A DNA stretch of 64,000 nt from Streptomyces griseochromogenes. GTDB taxonomy: Bacteria; Actinomycetota; Actinomycetes; Streptomycetales; Streptomycetaceae. This document shows positions 25,885 through 34,803 of the stretch, piece by piece; within the stretch, counting starts at the first letter, position 1, and every line of letters begins with the position of its first letter. The stretch covers positions 6,882,001 to 6,946,000 of the forward strand of contig NZ_CP016279.1 of the NCBI RefSeq assembly GCF_001542625.1, read 5' to 3'. The translations under genes were made by a program, and so were the position numbers. The notes under the pieces were generated by a model. That model worked only from the letters and a program-made list of their open reading frames with translations. It ran no database searches and was not told the DNA's origin.

Positions 25885-26622
25885 CTACCGGTGCTCGGGG
25901 TTTTCGTAGTCGCGGCGGCAGCCTGCGTCCCAGGCGGTGCGCTGGTTGCCGTAGGCGGGGATGCCGCCCAGGTCCTTCAGCGCCCGGGCCAGGTGCAGCA
26001 GGTTCCAGGTCATGAAGGTGGCGTTGCGGTTGGTGAAGTCGTTTTCCGGACCGCCCGAGCCGGGATCGAGGTAGGAGGGGCCGGGACCGGCCTCGCCGAT
26101 CCATCCGGCGTCCGCCTGGGGCGGGATCGTGTAGCCCAGGTGCTGAAGACTGTAGAGGACGTTCATGGCGCAGTGTTTGACGCCGTCCTCGTTGCCGGTG
26201 ATCAGACAGCCGCCGACGCGGCCGTAGTAGGCGTACTGTCCGGCTTCGTTGAGCAGGCTGGAGCAGGCGTACAGGCGTTCGATCACCTGCTTCATCACGG
26301 AGCTGTTGTCGCCCAGCCAGATGGGGCCGGCCAGCACGAGGATGTCGGCTGCCAAGACCTGCTGGTACAGGTCGGGCCAGGCGTCCCGCTGCCAGCCGTG
26401 CTCCCTCATGTCGGGCCACACGCCGGTGGCGATGTCGTGGTCCACCGCCCGTACGACGTCGACGTGCACTCCTTGTGCGTCCAGGATGGCGGTGCTGCGC
26501 TCGATCAGCCCCTCGGTGTTGCTCGTCTCCGGCGAGCGCTTCAAGGTGCAGTTGAACACCAGAGCACGTAGGTCGTCGTACCGGGCCGGCGGCGTGTCGG
26601 TAGCGGGCGACGAAGTAGTCAC
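25885..26622 (-). CDS. flavodoxin-fold NAD(P)H-dependent oxidoreductase
   Basis: 245 residues from GTG 26622 with a GGGAGGA ribosome site. The flavodoxin-like core is visible: LRALVFNCTLKRSPETSNTE (FMN phosphate loop), ADILVLAGPIWLGDNSSVMK and GRVGGCLITGNEDGVKHCAM. These proteins bind FMN and pass electrons from NAD(P)H. It ends 4 bp before the start of the cytochrome b-type remnant, so both were one operon; it may once have served that redox complex. Confidence 0.85.
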   Translation of the reverse strand: MTTSSPATDTPPARYDDLRALVFNCTLKRSPETSNTEGLIERSTAILDAQGVHVDVVRAVDHDIATGVWPDMREHGWQRDAWPDLYQQVLAADILVLAGPIWLGDNSSVMKQVIERLYACSSLLNEAGQYAYYGRVGGCLITGNEDGVKHCAMNVLYSLQHLGYTIPPQADAGWIGEAGPGPSYLDPGSGGPENDFTNRNATFMTWNLLHLARALKDLGGIPAYGNQRTAWDAGCRRDYENPEHR

Positions 26623-26799
26623 ACGGTCCTCCCGGAGCCCTGCCGCCGCGCGGTGCGCGGCGACTCATCCACTGCGCCCAGCCTGCAGGTCGACCGCGGC
26701 AGGCGCCACCACAACGCCTCCGAATGGTTCCGGCGTTGCGCCCCCCCGGCCGGCTGCCGACGAGTGGCCGGGACCGGTGGCCACGCCTACGTTCGTCTC

Positions 26800-28491
26800 A
26801 TGGGTACCGAAGGCGCGAGCGAGTCGCGGAACACGGCAGCAGTTGAGGACGTCGCGCACCTGCTGGTGCGCTGTCTGCGGGCCGAGGGCGTGGAGTACGT
26901 CTTCGGGATCCCCGGCGAGGAGAACATCCGCTTCGTCGACGCACTGAACGGCTCCGGGATCCGGTACGTCCTGGTGCGCCACGAGCAGGCCGCCTCGTTC
27001 ATGGCGGAGATCTACGGCCGGCTGACCGGCCGGGCTGGGGTGTGCTCGGCGACGCTGGGGCCCGGCGCGATCAATCTGCTGCTCGGTACCGCGGACGCCA
27101 TGACGAACAGCGCACCGATGGTGGCCCTGGCCGCCCAGGGCTCCCTGCGCCGCATCCACAAGGAGTCGCACCAGGTCATCGACCTGGTATCGATGTTCGC
27201 TCCCGTCACCCAGTGGTCGGCCCGTATCGAGTGTCCGGACGCGGTGCCGGAGATGACGCGCAAGGCGTTCAAGACAGCGCAGAGCGAGCGGCCGGGGGCC
27301 GTGTTCCTGGCAGTCCCGGAGGACATCGAAGCGGAGCGTCCCGCCGAGCGTCTGGCGCCCTTGCAGAGAGACGCGGTTCGGGCCGACGCGCCGTCACCCT
27401 CCCAGATCGCACGGGCCGCCGAGGTGCTTGCGGCCGCACGGCACCCGGTCGTGCTGGCGGGTCATGGCGCCGCGAGAGCCGGGGCCTCGGCCGCCCTGGT
27501 GCGGTTCGCCGAACGGCTGAACATCCCGGTCGCGACCACGTTCCACGGCAAGGGCGTCTTCCCCGACGACCATCCGAACGCCCTCGGCGCGGTCGGCTTC
27601 ATGCGCCACGACTACGGCAACTTCGGCTTCGACGCGGCCGATGTGCTGCTCTGCGTGGGGTATGAGATCCAGGAGTTCGACCCCGTCAAGATCAACCCGA
27701 ATGGCGACAAGCGAATCGTGCACATTCACCGCTTCCCCGCCGAGGTGGACGCCCACTACCCGGTCACCGTGGGCGTCGAAAGCGACCCCTCGCAGGCGCT
27801 GGACGCACTCGCGGCAGCGCTCCCCGAGGGACTCACCTACGACGCGGGAAGGAGCGAGAAGATCCGTACGCTGCTCGACGAAGAACTGCAGTACGGACGC
27901 GACAGCGACGCATTCCCCCTGGTACCGCAGCGCGTCGTGAGCGATGTGCGCACCGCGTTGGACCGCCACGACATCGTGCTCGCCGATACCGGCGCCGGAA
28001 AGATGTGGATGTCCCGTCTCTACCCGACCTTCGAGCCGGATACCTGTCTGGTTTCAAATGGCCTGTCCACGATGGGGTTCGCGCTGCCGGGTGCCATCGC
28101 CGCCAAGCTGGCCCGGCCGGACCGGCGCGTCCTGGCGATGATGGGCGACGGCTCGTTCCTGATGAACTCCCAGGAACTCGAGACGGCCGTCCGTGAACGC
28201 GTCCCGTTGGTCGTCCTGGTCCTGGTGGACGAGGAATACGGCCTGATCACCTGGAAGATGGAACTCGAACTGGGCCGCCACAGCCACACCCGGTTCACCA
28301 ACCCGGACCTGGTCGCCTACGCCGAGAGCTTCGGCGCACGCGGCTACCGGATCGAGGCCGCCGACCAGCTTTTGCCAGTACTGCGCAGGGCCCTCGACGA
28401 CGACGCGGTCTCCGTGATCGCTTGCCCCGTGGACTACTCCGAGAACCTTCGCCTGACCGACAGACTGGGCAGTCTCCACGGGCCGTTCTGA
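26800..28491 (+). CDS. acetolactate-synthase-like thiamine diphosphate enzyme
   Basis: 563 residues from ATG 26800 (no clear ribosome site; possibly leaderless). The three-domain ThDP layout is complete: catalytic Glu in VLVRHEQAASFMAEIYGRLT (about residue 60), the middle Rossmann-like domain, and the cofactor motif MMGDGSFLMNSQELETAVRE with VLVDEEYGLITWK near residue 480. The usual metal-binding Asn of the GDG...N motif is replaced by Asp (VDEEY). It is annotated by similarity to the large subunit of acetolactate synthase; no small subunit is present, so it may be a catabolic enzyme or a different pyruvate or oxo-acid decarboxylase or ligase. An IS5 copy begins 3 bp after its stop. Confidence 0.85.
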   Translation: MGTEGASESRNTAAVEDVAHLLVRCLRAEGVEYVFGIPGEENIRFVDALNGSGIRYVLVRHEQAASFMAEIYGRLTGRAGVCSATLGPGAINLLLGTADAMTNSAPMVALAAQGSLRRIHKESHQVIDLVSMFAPVTQWSARIECPDAVPEMTRKAFKTAQSERPGAVFLAVPEDIEAERPAERLAPLQRDAVRADAPSPSQIARAAEVLAAARHPVVLAGHGAARAGASAALVRFAERLNIPVATTFHGKGVFPDDHPNALGAVGFMRHDYGNFGFDAADVLLCVGYEIQEFDPVKINPNGDKRIVHIHRFPAEVDAHYPVTVGVESDPSQALDALAAALPEGLTYDAGRSEKIRTLLDEELQYGRDSDAFPLVPQRVVSDVRTALDRHDIVLADTGAGKMWMSRLYPTFEPDTCLVSNGLSTMGFALPGAIAAKLARPDRRVLAMMGDGSFLMNSQELETAVRERVPLVVLVLVDEEYGLITWKMELELGRHSHTRFTNPDLVAYAESFGARGYRIEAADQLLPVLRRALDDDAVSVIACPVDYSENLRLTDRLGSLHGPF

Positions 28492-28493
28492 AC

Positions 28494-29354
28494 CAAGAGG
28501 TCATCTCATTTGGTGAGTCTGCGGCAGCAAATGAGGGTGCAGGCGATGCTGGTGAAGGCCAGAAAGTGGACGGCCTTGCGTTCGTAGCGGCGGTGCAGGC
28601 GGCGGCATCCGGCGAGCCACGCCATGGTGTGTTCGATGGTCCAGCGGTGCCGTCCCAGCCGCTCGGAGGACTCGATGCCTTTGCGGGGTGATGCGGCTGC
28701 CGGATGCCGCGCTGGCGTAACCATCGGCGCAGGTGGTCGTAGTCGCAGCCCTTGTCGCCGTGGAGCTTGGCCGGCCGCCGTCGGCGCGGACCGCGACGGG
28801 AGCGGATGGGCGGGATGCCGCGCACGAGCGGTTCGAGGGCTTGACCGTCGTGCAGGTTGGCACCGGAGATGCCGATAGAGATGGGCAATCCGGTCCGCTC
28901 GGTGATCAAATGGATCTTCGAACCGTACTTGTCTCGATCCACCGGATTCGGACCTGTCAGGTCCCCCTTTCCAGGGCCCGCATGTTCACCGAGTCGATCG
29001 CGCAGCGAGACCAGTCCAATTCACCCCGGGAGCCGAGCTCGTCGAGGACCAGGCGATGGAGCTTCGCCCACACCCGGGCCTTCGACCACTCGGTGAAACG
29101 CGGGTGAGCCGTGGGTCCCGACGGTCCGAACGAGGCGGCCGGCAGCTGCTGCCACGTGCAGCCCGACGTGGCCACGAACACGATCGCAGCCAGCACTTCC
29201 CGGTCACCGTGCCGGCGCCGGCCGCCTCCCTGAGGGCGACTCGGCGCCTCCGGAACCACTCGCTGGAACAACTCCCACAGCTCATCCGGCACCAGCCGCT
29301 CAACGATCCCGACCCCTGGAGCCTATCGAACACCCCAAATGAGATGACCTCTTG
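28494..29354 (-). mobile_element. IS5-family element, copy 2
   Basis: 861 bp with perfect 20-bp inverted repeats (CAAGAGGTCATCTCATTTGG at 28494-28513 and its complement at 29335-29354). It carries the same transposase type as the 3.1-kb copy. No target duplication is evident. It lies directly after the stop codon of the acetolactate-synthase-like gene and inside the inner integrative element. Confidence 0.88.
28506..29310 (-). pseudogene. IS5-family transposase, frameshifted
   Basis: The N-terminal frame (VERLVPDELWELFQRVVPEA, SRCAIDSVNMRALERGT) stops at 28957. The second part (YGSKIHLITERTGLPISIGI, HGDKGCDYDHLRRWLRQRGI) is in the -1 frame, as in copy 1, so that switch may be programmed. A further frame change at RGI is caused by one extra base near 28704-28710; the proper C-terminus (RKGIESSERLGRHRWTIEHT, ICCRRLTK) lies in a third frame. 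The catalytic Glu would only be reached by two shifts, so this copy is probably dead unless there is a sequencing error. Confidence 0.78.
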
Positions 29355-29508
29355 AGCCGCTCGACGAGATGGCGAAGCCAGCCTCCATGCGAAGACCTGT
29401 GCCCGCACAGGCTGAGCTGCGAGGCCGGGCTCGGTCTCTCAGTCCGGTCACCTGCCACGCAACGACTCTGAGCCGATCAACCCCAGATGTCCGAGTTCAA
29501 CGGAGCGC

Positions 29509-29596
29509 AGTCAGCACCAAATCAGCGCGGGAGGGGTGAACACCGGTGATGACGTGGCCTTTTAGTCAGCACCAAACCAGCACGGGAGTCAGCACC
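29509..29596. repeat. AGTCAGCACC repeats, right attachment segment
   Basis: Three copies of AGTCAGCACC at 29509, 29564 and 29587; the first two are followed by a second half-site (AAATCAGCGC, AAACCAGCAC). Together with copies at 21474 and 21854 they flank the two attachment cores. Apart from these repeats, the 29354-29809 interval shows only the transporter promoter region, no other gene. Confidence 0.65.
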
Positions 29597-29809
29597 GCAC
29601 CGTCAAATCACCCCGAACTGTGCGTCCCGGACAGCACTCACTTCGACCATCTTCGAGCCCCTGCACCGCCCTTCCGTGAGCCGGCATGTTGGCCGCACGC
29701 ATAGCCAACCCTCGAACTATGGTGCCCCACCACATGTGCCCCTGACCTGCATCTTCCTACCGTGTGCCGACACCTACCCGTCCCCACCGCACACGAGGAA
29801 GTGGCGCAC

Positions 29810-31195
29810 ATGGCCTCCGCAGCATCCGCTCCCCCAACGCCCGCACCACCCGCCGACCTGAAGCGCGTGGTCGCCGCCAGCCTCATCGGCACGACCATCG
29901 AGTGGTACGACTTCTTTCTGTACGGTTCCGCCGCCGCGCTGGTCTTCAACAAGCTGTTCTTTCCGGACTCCGACCCTCTCGTCGGGACACTGCTGTCGTT
30001 CCTGACGTATGCCGTCGGGTTCGCGGCCCGCCCGCTGGGGGCGCTCGTGTTCGGGCACTACGGCGACCGGCTGGGGCGCAAGAAGCTGCTGGTGCTGAGT
30101 CTGGTGCTGATGGGCGGGGCGACCTTCGCCATCGGGCTGCTGCCGACGCACGCGACCGTCGGCTCCGCCGCACCCGTGCTGCTGACCACGTTGCGTCTGG
30201 TGCAGGGGTTCGCGCTGGGCGGTGAGTGGGGCGGCGCCGTGCTGCTGGTGTCCGAGCACGGGGACGCGCGGCGGCGTGGTTTCTGGGCCGCGTGGCCGCA
30301 GACGGGGGCGCCCGCCGGGCAGTTGCTGGCCACCGGTGTGCTGTCGCTGCTCACCGCCGTGCTCTCGGACGACGCCTTCGGCGCCTGGGGATGGCGGATC
30401 CCGTTCCTGCTCTCCGGAGTGCTGGTGATCGTCGGTTTGTGGATTCGTCTCTCCGTCGATGAATCGCCTGTCTTCAAGGAGGCGTTGGAGCGGGCCGAGT
30501 CCCGGCGAGCGGGTGCCCCGGAGAAGCTGCCGCTGGTCTCCGTGCTGCGGCAGCACTGGCGGGACATACTCGTCGCGATGGGCGCCCGTATGGCGGAGAA
30601 CATCAGCTACTACGTCATCACCGCCTTCATCCTCGTCTACGCCACCACCTCGGCCGGTGTCTCGAAGCAGATCGCGCTCAACGCCGTCCTCGTCGGGTCC
30701 GCCGTGCACTTCGCCGTCATCCCCGCCTGGGGCGCGCTCTCCGACCGGGTCGGGCGGCGGCCCGTATATCTGCTCGGTGCGGCCGGTGTCGGCCTGTGGA
30801 TGTTCCCGTTCTTCTCGCTCGTGGACACCGGCGTGTTCGGGTACCTGGTGCTGGCCGTGACCGTCGGACTGGTGCTGCACGGCGCCATGTACGCGCCGCA
30901 GGCAGCCTTCTTCGCCGAGATGTTCGCCACCCGGATGCGGTACTCCGGTGCCTCCATCGGCGCGCAGTTCGCCTCGGTGGCGGCCGGTGCGCCCGCCCCG
31001 CTCATCGCCACCGCGCTGCTCTCCGACTACGGCAGCTCCACCCCGATCGCCCTGTACGTGATCGCGGCCGCCGTGCTGACGCTGATCGCCGTGGGTGTGG
31101 CCAGGGAGACGCGGCACCGGGATCTCGCCGAGGTTCAGGGTGGGGACGACGAGCACGCGGCGGAGAGTTCGGCGGCAGGGACGCGGGCCGTCTGA
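29810..31195 (+). CDS. MHS-type MFS transporter (metabolite:H+ symporter)
   Basis: 461 residues from ATG 29810 with GAGGAAG upstream. After a Pro/Ala-rich lead come 12 predicted membrane helices with the metabolite-H+-symporter signatures VAASLIGTTIEWYDFFLYG, RPLGALVFGHYGDRLGRKKL and WGALSDRVGRRPVYLLG. Relatives import dicarboxylates, shikimate, betaine or other organic acids with protons. The first 34 codons overlap the attachment core and differ in origin from the displaced 5' end at 21708, so the N-terminus and promoter of this gene were most likely supplied by the integrated element. It converges on the PucR gene. Confidence 0.9.
   Translation: MASAASAPPTPAPPADLKRVVAASLIGTTIEWYDFFLYGSAAALVFNKLFFPDSDPLVGTLLSFLTYAVGFAARPLGALVFGHYGDRLGRKKLLVLSLVLMGGATFAIGLLPTHATVGSAAPVLLTTLRLVQGFALGGEWGGAVLLVSEHGDARRRGFWAAWPQTGAPAGQLLATGVLSLLTAVLSDDAFGAWGWRIPFLLSGVLVIVGLWIRLSVDESPVFKEALERAESRRAGAPEKLPLVSVLRQHWRDILVAMGARMAENISYYVITAFILVYATTSAGVSKQIALNAVLVGSAVHFAVIPAWGALSDRVGRRPVYLLGAAGVGLWMFPFFSLVDTGVFGYLVLAVTVGLVLHGAMYAPQAAFFAEMFATRMRYSGASIGAQFASVAAGAPAPLIATALLSDYGSSTPIALYVIAAAVLTLIAVGVARETRHRDLAEVQGGDDEHAAESSAAGTRAV
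29870..29911. other. attachment core, right copy (attR of inner element)
   Basis: 42 bp, 41 identical to 21759-21800, within codons 21-34 of the intact transporter gene. Integration here leaves the gene intact because the element brings its own promoter and first codons. Confidence 0.72.
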
Positions 31196-31302
31196 AGGGG
31201 GCGCACCGGCTTCCGCCGAGGACCGGCCCCACGCGGGACCGGTCAGTCCGTCCCGATGCGGCTCAGCGCGATCCCATGCGACCCGGCGCGGTCCAGTGCG
31301 GA

Positions 31303-33276
31303 TCAGTGCGGTCCAGGTGCCGCCAAACGGTGCAGGCGCAGGGCCAGTTGGATCTCCAGTGCGCGGGCCGGAGTCTGCCAGTCCTCGCCCAGGAGGCGGC
31401 CCACCCGCTCCAGCCGCTGGGCGACCGTGTTCACATGCACGTGGAGTGCGTCCTTGGTGCGGGCCGGGCTCATCCCACCGGCGAAGTACGCCTCCAGGGT
31501 GTGCAGCAGCTCCGTGCCGCGTCGTTCGTCGTAGGCCACGACCGGGCCGATGGTGCGCTCGACGAAGCCGCCGACGTCCCGTTCGCCCGCGAGGAGCAGG
31601 CCGAGGAAGCCGAAGTCCTCTGGCGCGGCGCCGTCTCCGGCACGGCCCAGGAGGCGCAGCGCGTCCAGGCAGCGGCGGGCCTCCGTGTAGGCGGCGGCCA
31701 CGGTGTCCGGCTGGGTGGCGAGGTCGGTGACGGGGGCGGAGGCGCCGACGGTGACGGGCAGGTGGACGGCTGTGCCGAGGTGGCGGGCGGTGCGGCGGGC
31801 CACGTCCGTGGCGGTGTCGGCGGTGGTGAGCGGGAGCAGCAGGACCGTGCCGCCGTCGCGGGCCGCGGCCAGGCCCTGCCGGGTGGCGGCGAGGTGGGAG
31901 GCCGCGGACCACAGGCGACGGCGGGCCGCGGCTTCCTCCTCGGCGTCGGCCGCCGGCCCCTCCAGGCGGGCCGTGAGGACGACATGGGTGGCCGCCAGGT
32001 CGGCGTGCAGACGGGCGGCGCGTTCGCGCAGCAGGCGCGGGTCCCGGTCGCGGGCGTCCAGGAGGTCGTCCAGCAGCTCGCCGCGCACGCGCTGTTCTGC
32101 CTCGGCGGCGGAGCGGCGGGCCAGCAGGAGCAGCGAGGTGACCATCGCCGCGCGTTCCAGGGTGCGCTGGTCGACCGGGTCCAGGTCCGGGTGGCCGCGC
32201 AGCACGAGCGCGCCGAGGAGTTCGCCGCCCGCGGCCACCGCGGCGATCCAGTCGCTCTCGTGCCGTACGGCGTGTCCCTCGGCGCGGGACGCCTCCAGTG
32301 CCCCGGCGGATGCCGCACCCGTCTCGGTGAACTCGACCGTGCCGTCGAGGACTTGGGAGACGGCCGCCGCCACGTCGTGGACTCCACCGCCGCGCAGGAC
32401 GAGTTCGGCGAGCCGGTCGTGCACGTCGGAGGCGCGTTCGATGACGGCGCTGCCGTCCCGGATGATCTCGTTGGCGCGCTCCAGTCCGGCCAGGGCCGTG
32501 CGGGTCTCGGTGAGTAGGTTGGCGGTGTCGATGGCGGCCGCGGCGAGCGCTGCGAAGGACCCGAGCAGAGCGATCTGCTCGCGTTCGAAGACGCGGGCGC
32601 GCCGGTCCGCTGCGAAGAGGACGCCGATGACGTGCGGTCCGAGCATCAGCGGTACGCCGAGGATGGCGACCAGTCCCTCGTCGCGGACGCCGGCGTCGAT
32701 GGCGAGGGTGTGCTGGAAGCGGTCGTCCTTGAAGTAGTCGTCGGTGACGTACGGCCGCGCGGTCTGGGCGACCAGGCCGCCGAGTCCCTCGCCCATGCCG
32801 AGGCGCAGTTGCTGGAAGCGGGCGGCGACGGAGCCCTCCGTCACGCGCATGTAGGTGTCCCCGCGCGCCGGGTTGTTCAGGCTCAGGTAGGCGACGTCGG
32901 TGCCGAGCAGGGAGCGGGCGCGCTGCACGATCGCCTGGAGGACGGCGTCCAGGTCCCTGAGCCCTGCCAGGTCGTGGGCGGTCTCGAACAGCGCCGACAG
33001 TTCCGCCTCGCGTCGGCGGCGTCCTTCCAGTTCGGAACGGACGCGCAGGGCGAGGAGCTTGGCGCGCTCCAGCGCGGCGATCCGGTCGGCCGGCCGTCCG
33101 GCGGCGCGGGCGAGCAGTACGGGCTGCTCGTACGCCTCCACGGAGGCGTCGCGGGCCAGCAGGTCGAGGTACGGGGCCTCGGCAGCGCCGTCGGAGCCGC
33201 CGGAGACCTCGGCGACGTCACCGGGTGCGCCGCCGGTGACCGGGCGCCCGGCTGACCGGGCGTGATCGCGAGACAT
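31303..33276 (-). CDS. PucR-family transcriptional regulator with GAF domain
   Basis: About 657 residues; start placed at ATG 33276 (an ATG at 33294 is also possible). Residues about 70-230 form a GAF-like sensory domain (LFETAHDLAGLRDLDAVLQA, DDYFKDDRFQHTLAIDAGVR, LGPHVIGVLFAADR). The C-terminus carries the PucR helix-turn-helix (MSPARTKDALHVHVNTVAQR, LERVGRLL...ALEIQLALRLHRL). Such regulators often control catabolic genes; the 3-hydroxybutyrate-dehydrogenase-like gene lies directly upstream in the same direction, and in Streptomyces this pairing is recurrent (from memory). Confidence 0.9.
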   Translation of the reverse strand: MSRDHARSAGRPVTGGAPGDVAEVSGGSDGAAEAPYLDLLARDASVEAYEQPVLLARAAGRPADRIAALERAKLLALRVRSELEGRRRREAELSALFETAHDLAGLRDLDAVLQAIVQRARSLLGTDVAYLSLNNPARGDTYMRVTEGSVAARFQQLRLGMGEGLGGLVAQTARPYVTDDYFKDDRFQHTLAIDAGVRDEGLVAILGVPLMLGPHVIGVLFAADRRARVFEREQIALLGSFAALAAAAIDTANLLTETRTALAGLERANEIIRDGSAVIERASDVHDRLAELVLRGGGVHDVAAAVSQVLDGTVEFTETGAASAGALEASRAEGHAVRHESDWIAAVAAGGELLGALVLRGHPDLDPVDQRTLERAAMVTSLLLLARRSAAEAEQRVRGELLDDLLDARDRDPRLLRERAARLHADLAATHVVLTARLEGPAADAEEEAAARRRLWSAASHLAATRQGLAAARDGGTVLLLPLTTADTATDVARRTARHLGTAVHLPVTVGASAPVTDLATQPDTVAAAYTEARRCLDALRLLGRAGDGAAPEDFGFLGLLLAGERDVGGFVERTIGPVVAYDERRGTELLHTLEAYFAGGMSPARTKDALHVHVNTVAQRLERVGRLLGEDWQTPARALEIQLALRLHRLAAPGPH

Positions 33277-33388
33277 GGTCACAGGATTCCGCATCCGCCG
33301 CTCGGCCCGTCGGGCCTGTGGAAAACTCCCGGGTCCGGTGCCGCCGGCTCCCGCCGCACCACGGGGCTGCCCGGCGCCGCCGGGCCGC

Positions 33389-34189
33389 TCAGTGGGCCGT
33401 CCATCCGCCGTCGAGCACCAGCGAGGTGCCGGTGATGAAGGACGCCTGTGGCACGCACAGGTAGGCCACGGCCTCGGCGACCTCCTCCGGTTCGATGAGC
33501 CGCTGGACGGCGCTGTCCTTCAGCAGGACCTCGGCCAGGACTCGTTGTTCGGGGATCCCGTGCGCCCGGGCCTGGTCGGCGATCTGCTTCTCGACGAGTG
33601 GGGTGCGCACATAGGACGGGTTCACACAGTTGGAGGTCACACCGTGGGGGGCGCCCTCCAGGGCGGCCGTCTTGGAGAGCCCTTCGAGACCGTGTTTGGC
33701 GGCCACATAGGCGGACTTGAAGGCCGAGGCGCGCAGTCCATGGACGGAGGACATGTTGACGATCCGGCCCCAGCCCTGGGCGTACATGTGCGGGAGCGCG
33801 CCGCGGATGAGCCGGAACGGTGCCTCCAACATCACGGTCAGCACCGTGTGGAAGACGTCGGGCGGAAAGTCCTCCAGGGGACGCACCAGCTGCAGTCCCG
33901 CGTTGTTGACCAGGACGTCGGTGCCGGCGGCCAGGAGTTCGGCCGCGTCCAGATCGGTGAGGTCCAGGACGTGCGGTTCGACCGTGCCCGCCAGATGCCG
34001 GGCCCGCTCTGCCAACGCGTCCAGGCCCGCCGCGTCCCGGTCGACCGCTCTCACCTTGGCCCCGGCGGCGGCCAGCCGCAGCGCGCAGGCTCCGCCGATG
34101 CCGCCGGCGGCGCCGGTGACGAGGGCGGTACGGCCACCGAGGTCGAGCGAGGGGGCGTGGGGGCCGCAGAGGGCGCTGGACTGGGTCAT
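33389..34189 (-). CDS. 3-hydroxybutyrate dehydrogenase-type SDR
   Basis: 266 residues from ATG 34189. Short-chain dehydrogenase hallmarks: GAAGGIGGACALRLA (NAD binding), NNAG in VLVNNAGLQ, catalytic Ser in NMSSVHGLRASAFKSAYVAAK with Tyr and Lys of YxxxK, and the PSYVRTPLVEKQI loop that is characteristic of 3-hydroxybutyrate dehydrogenases. It interconverts D-3-hydroxybutyrate and acetoacetate with NAD. It is followed by a PucR regulator, probably controlling it. Confidence 0.88.
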   Translation of the reverse strand: MTQSSALCGPHAPSLDLGGRTALVTGAAGGIGGACALRLAAAGAKVRAVDRDAAGLDALAERARHLAGTVEPHVLDLTDLDAAELLAAGTDVLVNNAGLQLVRPLEDFPPDVFHTVLTVMLEAPFRLIRGALPHMYAQGWGRIVNMSSVHGLRASAFKSAYVAAKHGLEGLSKTAALEGAPHGVTSNCVNPSYVRTPLVEKQIADQARAHGIPEQRVLAEVLLKDSAVQRLIEPEEVAEAVAYLCVPQASFITGTSLVLDGGWTAH

Positions 34190-34243
34190 GGGCCGACCCT
34201 AGACAGCGCTCCTTCCCGTCCACATATGGTCACGCCCCATACT

Positions 34244-34723
34244 TCATTCAAAACTCGTGGGCTCGAACCATGTGGGTTCATCGGACAGGGCCTGCTTGAT
34301 CCGCGACAGCTGGTGTTCGTCCATCGCCGGCAGCGCGTCCACCTCGAACCAGCCGACGTCCAGCGACTCGTCGTCGTTGACCCGTGCCTCGCCGCCGACG
34401 GCGCGGCACCGGAAGGTGACGTCCAGGAACTGGCAGATGTCGCCGTTGCCGAACGTGACCCGGTCCCCGGACCTCACCATGACGATCCGCTCGGCGACGC
34501 ACCGTACGGCCGTCTCCTCGTACACCTCGCGCACGGCCGCGGCGGCCGGCTGTTCGCCGGGGTCCGGTATGCCGGAGAGCACCGCCCACCTGTGGTTGTC
34601 CGCGCGCTGCCCCAGCAGGACTCTGCCCTGGTCGTCGAAGACGACGGCGCTGACACCGGGGAGCCACAGCAGCTGATGGCCTGCGGAGGCCCTTATCGTG
34701 CGGATGAAGTCAGGAGTAGCCAT
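34244..34723 (-). CDS. NUDIX hydrolase
   Basis: 159 residues from ATG 34723 with AGGG upstream. The Nudix box GIPDPGEQPAAAAVREVYEETAV fits Gx5Ex7REUxEExxU with Ala replacing the last Gly, and it is preceded by WAVLSG and followed by strands of the usual fold. Nudix enzymes hydrolyse nucleoside diphosphates linked to other groups using Mg2+; the substrate is unknown. The start upstream of the Trp-rich region (MATPDFIRTIRASAGHQLLW) agrees with Streptomyces relatives. Confidence 0.92.
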   Translation of the reverse strand: MATPDFIRTIRASAGHQLLWLPGVSAVVFDDQGRVLLGQRADNHRWAVLSGIPDPGEQPAAAAVREVYEETAVRCVAERIVMVRSGDRVTFGNGDICQFLDVTFRCRAVGGEARVNDDESLDVGWFEVDALPAMDEHQLSRIKQALSDEPTWFEPTSFE

Positions 34724-34803
34724 GGAACCGACCCTAATCGGGGCCGGTTCCCTCGGCCCGGTGGATTCCCCGGACGTACGGCGGGCGTACAGCGGGCGTA
34801 CGG

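Noticed and set aside
29809..29911. Attachment site in a tRNA gene
   Set aside because: No tRNA cloverleaf was found near either core; the core lies within transporter codons.
29774..31912. 712-codon open frame on the minus strand opposite the MFS transporter
   Set aside because: It is an antisense shadow of a well-supported transporter, with Arg/Gly/Pro-rich composition, no domain and no start signal.
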